Origin: Woeseiaceae bacterium
GTDB taxonomy: Bacteria; Pseudomonadota; Gammaproteobacteria; Steroidobacterales; Woeseiaceae
Assembly (NCBI GenBank): GCA_021773075.1
Contig: JAJFKT010000035.1
Location: forward strand, 124,001-188,000
DNA length: 64,000 nt
Reading direction: 5' to 3'
Shown in pieces: positions 8,443-16,975 of the stretch (positions are counted from its first letter, which is position 1; every line of letters starts with the position of its first letter). The translations under genes and the position numbers were made by a program. The notes beneath the pieces were generated by a model. That model worked only from the letters and a program-made list of their open reading frames with translations. It was not told where the DNA came from and ran no database searches.

Positions 8443-8895
8443 ATGACGGAAAACGCAAGTGCCGCTGAACAAATATTCATGACGAAACGGATTTTCGTCA
8501 AGGACTTTTCTTTCGAGGCGCCCGGTGGTGTCGACACGTTTACCCACCCATGGGACCCCGAAGTCACCGTCGACGTTGACGTCGCGAAGGAGGCGCTGGG
8601 CGAAGACCATTACGAAGTCGTTCTAACTCTGACGATCACGACGGCAAACGCCGGTGCTACGGCATTTATGATCGAGGTATTTCAAGGCGGTATTTTTCAA
8701 TGTCGCGGCTTCGCCGAAGATGAGCTGCATCGTGTGTTACACGCCGTGTGCCCGAATTTGCTGTTCCCGTATGCGGCAGAGGCCGTCGACGGCATGACGT
8801 TGAAGGGCAGCTTTCCGGCGCTGACTCTGCAGCCGATCAATTTTGATGCGCTGTACCAACAAAACATGCGCAACGACTCGGAGCGCAGCGATTAA
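8443..8895 (+). CDS. SecB-family export chaperone (operon-borne paralogue)
   Basis: A 150-residue protein that aligns by eye along nearly the whole length of SecB. It shows RIFVKDFSFEAPGG, then HPWDPEVTVDVDV, YEVVLTLTITT, FQGGIFQCRGF, VCPNLLFPYAAEAV and LQPINFDALYQQ, all hallmark SecB blocks. SecB keeps precursors unfolded in the cytoplasm and hands them to SecA. Housekeeping secB normally sits near grxC/gpsA or similar genes, not in a TBDR operon, so this is likely a second copy serving local clients. The ATG at 8443 lies 12 bp after the hydroxylase stop with AGGA upstream. The 3' end overlaps the next gene by about 50 bp. Confidence 0.88.
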   Translation: MTENASAAEQIFMTKRIFVKDFSFEAPGGVDTFTHPWDPEVTVDVDVAKEALGEDHYEVVLTLTITTANAGATAFMIEVFQGGIFQCRGFAEDELHRVLHAVCPNLLFPYAAEAVDGMTLKGSFPALTLQPINFDALYQQNMRNDSERSD

Positions 8896-9844
8896 CCTGC
8901 GTCTGCGAAAACGAATTCGGAAACTGACGTCTCAGGCCTCGCCCGAGGACGTTGCTGCCTGCTTCAATAACGCAGTCTTCATCGTGTCGGCACCCCGTGC
9001 CGGCAGTACTCTGCTGTTCAGTCTGTTGTCGCAGAGTCCCGAAATTTGGACCATCGGCGGCGAAAGCCATGGCATCTACGCGCAATTTCCACAATTGGCC
9101 GCGGAAGATAAAGAATTTTCATCGGGTCGACTATTCGATTCGCACGCCGACACAAAGACGCGCGAACATTTCCTGCGTTTCTACCTGGCGTTGGTCAAGA
9201 AGAATAATGGAGAGACATTGATAGACGATATGCCGCATTCACTGCGGCAGAGAGTCGTGTTCCTTGAAAAAACGCCGCGCAACTCACTGAATATCGATTT
9301 TCTACGGGCCGTTTTTCCGTCGGCACGATTTATCTACCTGCACCGCGATCCGCGTGAAAACATCAGCAGTATCATCGAGGGATGGCGGCTCGGTGCGAAG
9401 TCGGGCGAGTTTGTCACGTTTCGAAAACTGCCGGACTGGCCATTGGGGTATTGGTGTTTTCTGTTACCTCCCGGATGGCACGGCATGAGCGGCCGACCGA
9501 TATCAGATATCGCCGCGTTTCAATGGCAAGCCTGCAACGAGATTATTCTGCAGGACTTGTCCAATTTGCCAGCGGATCACTGGACCAGCGTTTCCTATTC
9601 CGATCTCGTCAGCCAGCCCGCCGATGAGCTTTTGAGATTGTGCGAATTTTGCGGCGCTGAAGGTGGGGGCTATCTAAGTTCGAGATCGACCGGCAATCTG
9701 CCGCTGTCGGCATCAACTATCACGCCACCAAGAAAAGACAAGTGGAAGCGTCACGAGACAGAAATTCAAGCAGTGATGCCGGGTTTGAAGCAAACGATGA
9801 AGCTAATCGACGAGGCACACAAGCAGAAGGGAGCGGGTTTATGA
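8846..9844 (+). CDS. Sulfotransferase family protein
   Basis: A 332-residue single-domain sulfotransferase. The PAPS loop is FIVSAPRAGSTLLFSLLSQS (about residues 46-65). It is followed by VFLEKTPRNSLNIDFLRAVF and then FIYLHRDPRENISSIIEGW, the 3'-phosphate-binding motif. It lacks the TPR half found in the first sulfotransferase of this unit. The start is uncertain: an ATG at 8846 and a TTG at 8843 both overlap the secB end by about 50 bp, and no clear ribosome-binding site is seen, so translational coupling is likely. The stop overlaps the GH20 lipoprotein start as ATGA. It could sulfate a protein or a glycan; the sequence does not say which. Confidence 0.83.
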   Translation: MRCTNKTCATTRSAAINLRLRKRIRKLTSQASPEDVAACFNNAVFIVSAPRAGSTLLFSLLSQSPEIWTIGGESHGIYAQFPQLAAEDKEFSSGRLFDSHADTKTREHFLRFYLALVKKNNGETLIDDMPHSLRQRVVFLEKTPRNSLNIDFLRAVFPSARFIYLHRDPRENISSIIEGWRLGAKSGEFVTFRKLPDWPLGYWCFLLPPGWHGMSGRPISDIAAFQWQACNEIILQDLSNLPADHWTSVSYSDLVSQPADELLRLCEFCGAEGGGYLSSRSTGNLPLSASTITPPRKDKWKRHETEIQAVMPGLKQTMKLIDEAHKQKGAGL

Positions 9845-12477
9845 ATCGATGTCATTGGTCTTTGGTATCGCGGCCCGTCGCAGCGTTGGCGCTATTGTGG
9901 TTGATGGCTTTCCTGACTGGATGTGAGTCGCGACAAGATTCCAGACTGAATGAGGCCAGTTCAGATCAAGATCAACTGAATGCTTTTGCCGAGTCATTGC
10001 AAGTCACTTACACCGTCGTCAATAATCTCGAAAAAGGACCCTGCGGCTCCGCTGGTCGATGCTTTTCGGTTCGCATAGTTCTCAGCACGACAAAGAGTGT
10101 ATCGGCCGATGATTGGCAACTCTATTTCAGTCAGCTGTTTCCGTTACACCAGGTGATAAGCGATGAATTTTCGGTGGAGACAATCAACGGTGATTTGAAT
10201 CGGATCGTGCCCAATGAAAACTATCGTGGATTCATACCGGGCGAGCCAAAAGAAATTACGCTGTATTTGGCTGGTACGCACGGAAATGAGTACGAGGCCA
10301 TGCCAAACTACTACGTCGTTCGTGATAGCTTGCAGCCACGACTCGTTCTGAGCACGGTGCCGACAACCGACCCGGAGACAGGGCTCGAGGTGTTGCCACA
10401 TCTGTCCTCGTTCACCGATCCGGATCGCCAATTCCGTATCACTGATACTGAGAAAATCGAGTGGGCAACTGCCGAAATACTGTACCAACGAAACCTCGAC
10501 ACAGTGCATACGCCGCAAGCTACATTCGGTGCAGTTATTCCTCAGCCGTTAAAGACCGAGATTGATCCGGCAAAGCGCGAGCTCGACCTTACACATGGAA
10601 TCTCGCTTGAGCTTGATGGACTCGAACGTGAAACATTGGCCGCAGCACTTGGACGATTGGCGTCCTTGGGATTTCCCGAGCGTGAGGATGGCGTGTCCGT
10701 ATCCATATCTCTCAGGGAAGTGACCAAAGACCTGGCCGATGCCGAATCCTACGTACTGCTGATTGCTGAACGCGGTGTCACCGTCGATGCGGCCGACGAG
10801 GCAGGCGCCTTCTACGCGTTGCAGTCACTCGCTGCACTGGCGCACCTAGACGATACGAAGGTTCCGTTCATAAAGATAGTGGATAGCCCACGATATGCGT
10901 TTCGAGGATTGCACGTCGATGTCGCGCGAAACTTTCATTCGAAGGAACTCATTCTCCGAATCATCGAGCAGATGTCAGCCTACAAGCTCAACAAGCTGCA
11001 CTTTCATCTTGGCGATGACGAAGGCTGGCGAATGGAGATTCCCGGGCTGCCAGAGTTGACAGACATTGGTAGCAAGCGCTGTCACGACCCATCTGAATCC
11101 AGTTGCGTATTACCGCAATTGGGATCAGGACCCTTTGGCGATACCGAAGTGGATGGCTATTACTCCTTGGCTGATTATCGAGAAATCCTTGCCGCAGCGA
11201 ATGCCCACCACGTCCAGGTTATTCCGTCGTTCGATATGCCCGGACATTCGAGGGCGGCGGTCAAATCGATGGAGGCTCGTTTCCGGACATACGAAGCTAA
11301 TGGAGATGCAACCGAGGCGAGACGATATCTGCTGAGCGACCTCGAAGACGCCAGCGAGTACAGCAGCATTCAAAACTACACTGATAATACGATAAACGTT
11401 TGTCTTGAATCGAGTTACGTCTTTGTGGAGAAGGTCATTTCCGAACTGCAGAAGGTCCACGAAGAAGCCGATCATCCACTGACGAAATACCACATAGGGG
11501 CTGATGAAACAGCCGGCGCCTGGAAGGACTCGCCGGCCTGCGAACAATTTCTCGTTGAAAACGCAGAGCGGGTGAGCAGCACCAGCAAACTTGGCGCATA
11601 CTTTATTGAAAGAGTCGCCGAAATGTTGGCTGACAAAGGCATCAATCCAGCCGGTTGGGGTGACGGAATGGGACATACAGAGGTCTCAAACATGCCAGCG
11701 GTCGTGCAGTCCAACGCCTGGGGACGCCTCATCGATCCGGCACACGTAGCCGCGCACCGGCAAGCCAACAACGGATGGGACGTCGTGGTGTCGACCCCGG
11801 ATGCTACCTACTTCGATTTTCCTTATGAGGCCGATCCGAAAGAACGCGGTTACTACTGGGCGTCGCGGCAAACGAACTCACGCAAGGTGTTCGAATTCAT
11901 GCCTGACAATCTGCCGGCGCACGCGGAATTCTGGACCGATTCGGAGGGGCTCGATTTTGCACTACATGATCGGGAACCACTGCTAGCGGGTCGACGATTT
12001 GCTGGCGTGCAGGGCCATCTATGGTCGGAGACGATGCGATCGGATCAACAAGTTGAATACATGTTATTTCCCCGACTTCTGGCGCTGGCAGAGCGTGCGT
12101 GGCATCGCGCGTCGTGGGAGGTTCCCTATGATCGGAGTGGTGCAAGCTACAGTAAGGCGAGCGGACACTTCAGCGCAGATCAACGCGATGACAGAGATCG
12201 TGAGTGGAATCAATTCGCAAACGTTGTCGCCGGAAAGGAACTCGCGAAGCTTGACCTGGCCGATATTTTTTATCGCATTCCCACCGTCGGCGCGCAGCGC
12301 ATTGATGGGGTGCTTTTTTGTAATTTGATATTTCCAAACCTTCAGATTGAGTACCAGCTTGATGGGGGCAATTGGCAGATCTACGATGGCGCCGTCGATG
12401 TTGGGAGTAGGTCAGTTCAGGTGCGTGCGATCTCAGCCGACGGAACTCGCCGGGGCCGCAGTCTGACGGTGCAATAG
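9841..12477 (+). CDS. GH20 beta-N-acetylhexosaminidase (chitobiase-like lipoprotein)
   Basis: An 878-residue lipoprotein. A signal peptide ends at the lipobox LTGC (Cys28). An N-terminal chitobiase-type carbohydrate-binding/Ig-like region follows, then a GH20 helper domain, then the catalytic TIM barrel from about residue 350. The barrel has KLHFHLGDDEGWRMEIPGLP and the catalytic dyad in YHIGADETAG (Asp555-Glu556), which supports substrate-assisted hydrolysis. A small C-terminal domain closes the protein. It releases GlcNAc from chitobiose or other beta-GlcNAc glycans in the periplasm or at the outer membrane. I place the start at the ATG at 9841, which overlaps the sulfotransferase stop (ATGA) and puts the signal peptide at the N-terminus. 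Its product would feed the GlcNAc kinase encoded divergently. Confidence 0.92.
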   Translation: MNRCHWSLVSRPVAALALLWLMAFLTGCESRQDSRLNEASSDQDQLNAFAESLQVTYTVVNNLEKGPCGSAGRCFSVRIVLSTTKSVSADDWQLYFSQLFPLHQVISDEFSVETINGDLNRIVPNENYRGFIPGEPKEITLYLAGTHGNEYEAMPNYYVVRDSLQPRLVLSTVPTTDPETGLEVLPHLSSFTDPDRQFRITDTEKIEWATAEILYQRNLDTVHTPQATFGAVIPQPLKTEIDPAKRELDLTHGISLELDGLERETLAAALGRLASLGFPEREDGVSVSISLREVTKDLADAESYVLLIAERGVTVDAADEAGAFYALQSLAALAHLDDTKVPFIKIVDSPRYAFRGLHVDVARNFHSKELILRIIEQMSAYKLNKLHFHLGDDEGWRMEIPGLPELTDIGSKRCHDPSESSCVLPQLGSGPFGDTEVDGYYSLADYREILAAANAHHVQVIPSFDMPGHSRAAVKSMEARFRTYEANGDATEARRYLLSDLEDASEYSSIQNYTDNTINVCLESSYVFVEKVISELQKVHEEADHPLTKYHIGADETAGAWKDSPACEQFLVENAERVSSTSKLGAYFIERVAEMLADKGINPAGWGDGMGHTEVSNMPAVVQSNAWGRLIDPAHVAAHRQANNGWDVVVSTPDATYFDFPYEADPKERGYYWASRQTNSRKVFEFMPDNLPAHAEFWTDSEGLDFALHDREPLLAGRRFAGVQGHLWSETMRSDQQVEYMLFPRLLALAERAWHRASWEVPYDRSGASYSKASGHFSADQRDDRDREWNQFANVVAGKELAKLDLADIFYRIPTVGAQRIDGVLFCNLIFPNLQIEYQLDGGNWQIYDGAVDVGSRSVQVRAISADGTRRGRSLTVQ

Positions 12478-12479
12478 TC

Positions 12480-14369
12480 ATGTACTGCCGCGGTCTTGGG
12501 GGCATGGGTCTGACTGCATTGGTCAGTTGCCTTCTTGTTGCCTGCGGTGGCGGAGGTGACGGCGTCGGCGCGTCAAACCCCGTAATGAACGGCGCACCGA
12601 TTGCCAACGCAGGTGTCGGTGGCAATTTTCTTGCAGGCGAATCGGTAGCACTTGATTGCAGTGCCAGTAGCGACCCGCAGGGAGACATGTTGAGTTATGA
12701 CTGGTTTCAGTTGGACGGACCGACTGTTCAGTTGAGCGACAACAATTCGTGCAATCCTGTTTTCACTGCACCGGATGCAACAACAACGATCGCATTTCGT
12801 CTCACAGTCAGTGACACGCTCAATGTGAGCACCGATAGCGTGTCGTTCTCAATTGCTGGCACTATTCCGATTCCAGACCTTGGGTTTACCGAAGCCGGTG
12901 CCGCCGCAGGCCTGTTGCCGTACTCAATGGCGATTGGGCCTCATGCCGGCGTAGCCGTTGTTGACTTTAACTCGGACGGTTTAATCGACATCTTCGCTCC
13001 GAACGGTGAGGGTGTCGCTGACCAGTTGTACGCTAACCAGGGCGATGGCAGCTTTATAGAGCTTGCCGCGAGCCTGGGTCTGGCGTCGCTTCAGAATCAC
13101 CGCAGTTCTCTGTGGGTGGACTACGATGGTGATCACGATTTGGATCTTGTTATCGGCGGAGATTGCCGAGATGACCCTGTTTCACTTGAGGAATGCAGTG
13201 ATCCAGAAAACCTCTGGCTTTATCGACAGGGAGCGACGGGTGAATTTGAAAATGTCTCCGAGTTGGCCGGACTGCATGTCGCGTGGGGTGGCATAGCGAA
13301 TTGGCATCGCGGCGGATTATCTGCCGGAGATATCAACAACGATGGCTATCTTGAATTATTGGTCATCGGCTGGCACGACCGTGCTTACCTTTTTCTCAAT
13401 AATGGAGACGGAACGTTCACCGACATCGCCGTGCCTTCAGGCGTGACAGATGACATCTACGCCTACCAACAAGCGGTGTTTCATGACTTTGACCGCGACG
13501 GCTGGATCGATATGTATTTTGCTGTTGATGGTCAGGTTGCAAATCGACTCTACATAAATCAAAGGGATAATACTTTCGTCGATGCCGCTAGCATGGCCGG
13601 GGTTGATTATGCATCAACCGACATGGGCATCGCCCTTGGAGATGTAAATAATGACGGTCGCGTCGATATGTACGTTACAGAGATTACTCAGTTCGTCGAC
13701 GGCGAGTATCGCCATAATCAACTCTATGTGAGGGACGCGTCGCTGGCGGACCCGTCCTTCACGGAAATTTCGGAGTCCGTTGGTGTACAAAACGGCTATT
13801 GGGGGTGGGGTGCAACGTTTATCGATTACGATAACGACGGTTGGCAAGATCTCGCGACGACGAACGGAAAGAACCTGCCCGGCTGGACCAACGATCACTC
13901 GAAACTTTGGAGAAATACAGGAATTAGCAATCGCGCATTTGACGACGTGTCAGTCGCAGCAGGATTCGATGATGATTACATTGCCGCAGGATTGATCGCA
14001 GCTGACCTCGATCGGGACGGTGATCTGGATTTATTGCAAACGACCAGCGAGGGAGGTCCATTACGTCTACTGCGCAATAACGCAGATAGCGGTGCGCCCT
14101 CGAACAACCACGTGTCGATAAAACCGAGAATGTCGGGCCGCAACCACTGGGCGATCGGAGCCCGGATAACGGTGGAAGTCGGTTCGAGCCGAATGGTGCG
14201 AGTCATAACAGCAGGAACCAGCACCGATTCACAGGAACCCGCGGAGGCACATTTCGGTCTTGGGCAGGCAACCTCTGTGGATCGCGTGATCATCGACTGG
14301 CCTGGCGGTCAGCAATCAATTTACAGCGGACTGGAAGTGAATCGGCAGCACATGATTTTGCTCGAATAA
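12480..14369 (+). CDS. FG-GAP/VCBS repeat lipoprotein with ASPIC/UnbV C-terminus (CRTAC1-like)
   Basis: A 629-residue exported lipoprotein (lipobox LVAC, Cys22). A PKD/Ig-like domain spans about residues 35-130 (ANAGVGG, then LDCSASSDPQGDMLSYDW). A seven-bladed-propeller type region follows with repeated calcium-binding loops such as DFNSDGLIDIF, DYDGDHDLDLV, DINNDGYLELL, DFDRDGWIDMY, DVNNDGRVDMY and DLDRDGDLDLL. The C-terminal ASPIC/UnbV motif is near AHFGLGQATSVDRVIIDWPGG. It starts two bases after the GH20 stop, so it is the last gene of the operon. Such proteins are surface or periplasmic scaffolds or binding proteins; no enzymatic activity can be assigned. It could hold glycan near the GH20 enzyme or the TBDR. 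Confidence 0.85.
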   Translation: MYCRGLGGMGLTALVSCLLVACGGGGDGVGASNPVMNGAPIANAGVGGNFLAGESVALDCSASSDPQGDMLSYDWFQLDGPTVQLSDNNSCNPVFTAPDATTTIAFRLTVSDTLNVSTDSVSFSIAGTIPIPDLGFTEAGAAAGLLPYSMAIGPHAGVAVVDFNSDGLIDIFAPNGEGVADQLYANQGDGSFIELAASLGLASLQNHRSSLWVDYDGDHDLDLVIGGDCRDDPVSLEECSDPENLWLYRQGATGEFENVSELAGLHVAWGGIANWHRGGLSAGDINNDGYLELLVIGWHDRAYLFLNNGDGTFTDIAVPSGVTDDIYAYQQAVFHDFDRDGWIDMYFAVDGQVANRLYINQRDNTFVDAASMAGVDYASTDMGIALGDVNNDGRVDMYVTEITQFVDGEYRHNQLYVRDASLADPSFTEISESVGVQNGYWGWGATFIDYDNDGWQDLATTNGKNLPGWTNDHSKLWRNTGISNRAFDDVSVAAGFDDDYIAAGLIAADLDRDGDLDLLQTTSEGGPLRLLRNNADSGAPSNNHVSIKPRMSGRNHWAIGARITVEVGSSRMVRVITAGTSTDSQEPAEAHFGLGQATSVDRVIIDWPGGQQSIYSGLEVNRQHMILLE

Positions 14370-14391
14370 ACCGAACCGATTGGGCCATCGT

Positions 14392-15180
14392 TCAAGACCG
14401 CCGGGCAGTGGCAATAAGATAGCCAGCACCGCCGCTCGCAATGAATTGTTCAAGATCTGCGAGCACTGCAGCAGGGTCACCAAAGTCGACACTCAGGCCC
14501 GTGTTTGCTGCCACATTCGCGGTTGCCAACAGTGTGAGTCGATGACGGATGCGCTGAATCATGTCGGCCAGTGTCCAGTTTACCTTCCGAATTCGAATGT
14601 ATTCAAAACCCGTCCGGGATAACACGTCGCGATAGCCGTCGACTGAGCGTGCGGCGGCAACACAAAGAACTCTACCTAGCAATCCGTCAAGACTATCTGG
14701 GACGGGTGCATTCAGGAAAAAATCGGAAATGCCAATTCGGCCGCCCGGTTTCAAGACAGCGTGGATTCCTTGAAGTGATGTATCCATATCCTCGAAGAGG
14801 CACAAGCTGCACTCGCATAAAGCGACATCGAAAGATTCTGCTGCGAACGGTAGCTGCTCGGCGTCAGCTCTTAGGAATTGCGTTTTATGGTTGAGGCCAG
14901 CAGTGTGAGACGCCTGTCTCGCACGCTCGATATTGACGCTTGAATAGTCGCAGCCGGTAACCGTTGCACCAAAATTCGCTGCAAGCAGGCGCGCCGTACT
15001 ACCGCTGCCGCAGGCTACGTCAAGCACTCGCGAGTTTGGCGAGACAAGGCTTGCTGTTGCCAGCTGCCGCGTCAATTTCGTGCCACCCGGATGAAAACTC
15101 TGGCCCAGGAGATATTCAACGATCGGTAATTCATAGAGCTCGGCACAACAGCTTGCTAGTGATTGATTCGCTGGGTTCAC
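14392..15180 (-). CDS. Class I SAM-dependent methyltransferase
   Basis: A 262-residue cytoplasmic enzyme with a Rossmann-fold methyltransferase core. Motif I is RVLDVACGSGSTARLLAANFG, then GCDYSSVNIERAR (acidic loop after beta-2) and SFDVALCECSLCLFEDM (motif IV/V). It is of the UbiE/arsenite-methyltransferase-like type, but no arsenic-binding cysteine set is evident to me. The GTG start overlaps the radical SAM gene stop (GTGA), so the two are translated as a pair. It ends convergently 22 bp from the FG-GAP gene. The substrate is likely to be shared with or produced by the radical SAM partner, which is inference. Confidence 0.8.
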   Translation of the reverse strand: MNPANQSLASCCAELYELPIVEYLLGQSFHPGGTKLTRQLATASLVSPNSRVLDVACGSGSTARLLAANFGATVTGCDYSSVNIERARQASHTAGLNHKTQFLRADAEQLPFAAESFDVALCECSLCLFEDMDTSLQGIHAVLKPGGRIGISDFFLNAPVPDSLDGLLGRVLCVAAARSVDGYRDVLSRTGFEYIRIRKVNWTLADMIQRIRHRLTLLATANVAANTGLSVDFGDPAAVLADLEQFIASGGAGYLIATARRS

Positions 15181-16658
15181 GAAGACTGGCTCTCAGAATC
15201 CCGGTAGCGGGCAAGTGATATGGGTCCGGTCAGCGGCACGAATTCTCGCTTGCGTATTGGTTCGAGAACATTCTTTTCCAATCCATCACGGTACAACAGG
15301 TTATAGGTATCAAACGGGATGACCCTCTTGCCGTCGGGATGAACAATGTGCACGCAGGTCTTGCGTATTGAACGAAGGTCAAATCCCTGCGCGTCGATAA
15401 ATTCGACAATCAGTATGCGAAATATATTTGAATAACCCAGTTGCTCCGGGGGAGAGCGGCCGAGCGTGTCGAGAAAATCACTCATCGCATCCTTCTGCGA
15501 CGTGACCGAGTGATGGGTTGAGAACAGATTAAGGAAGTGCTCACGGATGGCGGGTTCCGCTTCGTAGGTAATAGTCGCCCCGCCGGCCTCTATAAGAAAT
15601 TCCGGATCAACGAGGCCGGTGAGTGGTACCAGGCCCGAATCGAGTTTGAGCGCATAAGCCATTGCGAGATGATCCGGGTGGCACGGAACCGGGATGAGAT
15701 CTTCAGGTGCAAACACCGGACACTGCTCGAGGATCTTGCGGCGAATTTCGGTCAGGGTTAATCGGTCCCGTTCATTGTTGTAACCCGACTCATACTCTTC
15801 GAGACGGCCGGCTGCCTGCACCGGTTGGAAGGTAACGCCACGAACACAAGGTTGTTGGGTCGCGTAGTCGATTATTTCGCCCATTTCGTCGTCGTTAAGT
15901 CCGCGCCGAATTGTCGCGACAAGATTGGTGTGAATGCCGGTTTCGTTAAGGCGATTAATGGCACGGGTATGGGTGCTGCTGAGATCTGTACCCCTTAGCG
16001 TCTTCAATACGTCGCGGCGAAAGGAATCGAATTGTAAATATATTTCGAGGCCAGGAGTGAATTCGGCGAGGCGTTCGGCGAATCCCGGTTCATTTGCGAT
16101 GCGTATCCCGTTTGTGTTCACCATGAGATGTCCGATGGGCCGCTGCCGGGCCAGTTCGAGAATCTCAAAAAACTGCGGGTGTACGGTCGGCTCGCCGCCG
16201 GAGATCTGGATAATGGACGGCTCGCCTTCGTTGGCAACCGCCCGATCCAGCATGCGTTCAATCTGTTCCAGACTTCGGTGTATCTGTCGCTCTGGCCCGC
16301 TACTCGCGTAGCAGGTGGGGCAGCGCAAATTACAATTATCGGTAACTTCGATTAAAAGCGTACAGCCATGTTGTTCATGGTCCGGACAAATTCCACAGTC
16401 ATACGGGCACCCATATCGAACTGGCGTATTCGGAGCGATGACTTGCTCAGGGGTTTTGATGAAGGTTTCTCTGGCCAGCTTGTAGTAGGCAATATCGTCC
16501 GCCATTAGCACTCGTTCAGCACCGTGCTCGGGACATCGCTTCAACATCCATACACAGCCATCCTGAAATACGATTTTCGCGTCAACGCGTGTCAGGCATG
16601 TACTGCAAATCGAGATCGTGGAATCGTAATATTGGTACGGTCGCTGCTTCGCTTTCAC
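15177..16658 (-). CDS. Radical SAM protein resembling the tetraether lipid synthase (Tes/MJ0619) family
   Basis: A 493-residue protein. The N-terminal zinc-finger-like part has CSTCLTRVDAKIV and then KRCPEHG. A cysteine-rich link, GCPYDCGICPDHEQHGC, follows, and the radical SAM CX3CX2C motif is in TDNCNLRCPTCYASSG. Next come ISGGEPTVHP and a (beta/alpha) barrel, and the C-terminal part is long. This order (finger, CPYDCG.CP.H, CN.RCP.C) is that of Tes/MJ0619-like enzymes, which join or modify lipid chains in archaea and have bacterial homologues of uncertain role. The frame extends to 16748, but I choose the GTG at 16658, which has GGAG eight bases upstream. It is coupled to the methyltransferase. 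Function beyond radical chemistry is unproven. Confidence 0.8.
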   Translation of the reverse strand: MKAKQRPYQYYDSTISICSTCLTRVDAKIVFQDGCVWMLKRCPEHGAERVLMADDIAYYKLARETFIKTPEQVIAPNTPVRYGCPYDCGICPDHEQHGCTLLIEVTDNCNLRCPTCYASSGPERQIHRSLEQIERMLDRAVANEGEPSIIQISGGEPTVHPQFFEILELARQRPIGHLMVNTNGIRIANEPGFAERLAEFTPGLEIYLQFDSFRRDVLKTLRGTDLSSTHTRAINRLNETGIHTNLVATIRRGLNDDEMGEIIDYATQQPCVRGVTFQPVQAAGRLEEYESGYNNERDRLTLTEIRRKILEQCPVFAPEDLIPVPCHPDHLAMAYALKLDSGLVPLTGLVDPEFLIEAGGATITYEAEPAIREHFLNLFSTHHSVTSQKDAMSDFLDTLGRSPPEQLGYSNIFRILIVEFIDAQGFDLRSIRKTCVHIVHPDGKRVIPFDTYNLLYRDGLEKNVLEPIRKREFVPLTGPISLARYRDSESQSS

Positions 16659-16975
16659 TCGACAAACTCCGGATAATTGACGTGCGTGAATTTGACCCCA
16701 ATGTGGTAGCGGGGTCCTGAGAATGTATACCGTGACCAACTTCGCCATACGGCGATTACCGATACATAGACCGTGGCGGGTCTGGATACATTACGAACAT
16801 GAGGGTGTTTTGATTCGCTGAATGCAGCTTAAATGAATTAGGACCCGAATCGTGAGCCACATTAGCGCTTCAAGGCTTGTGACGATCATGATTCTCATAT
16901 AGCTTGATACGTTTGGCGCCATACAGTGTAGCGATCCTATTTTCTGTCTCGCGCGTTGAATTTTGGAGAGAAGTC
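16659..16975. other. 317-bp divergent intergenic region
   Basis: It separates the leftward radical SAM/methyltransferase pair from the rightward SAM-hydrolase/TBDR unit and must hold both promoters. I see only an imperfect -10-like CATATAG near 16900 and GGAGAG at 16965-16970 serving the next gene. No convincing gene, riboswitch or inverted repeat is visible. Confidence 0.4.

Noticed and set aside
12231-12242. Partial match to the GACAACGTTGTC palindrome inside the GH20 gene region
   Set aside because: Only the half AACGTTGTC matches and it lies within coding sequence far from a promoter.
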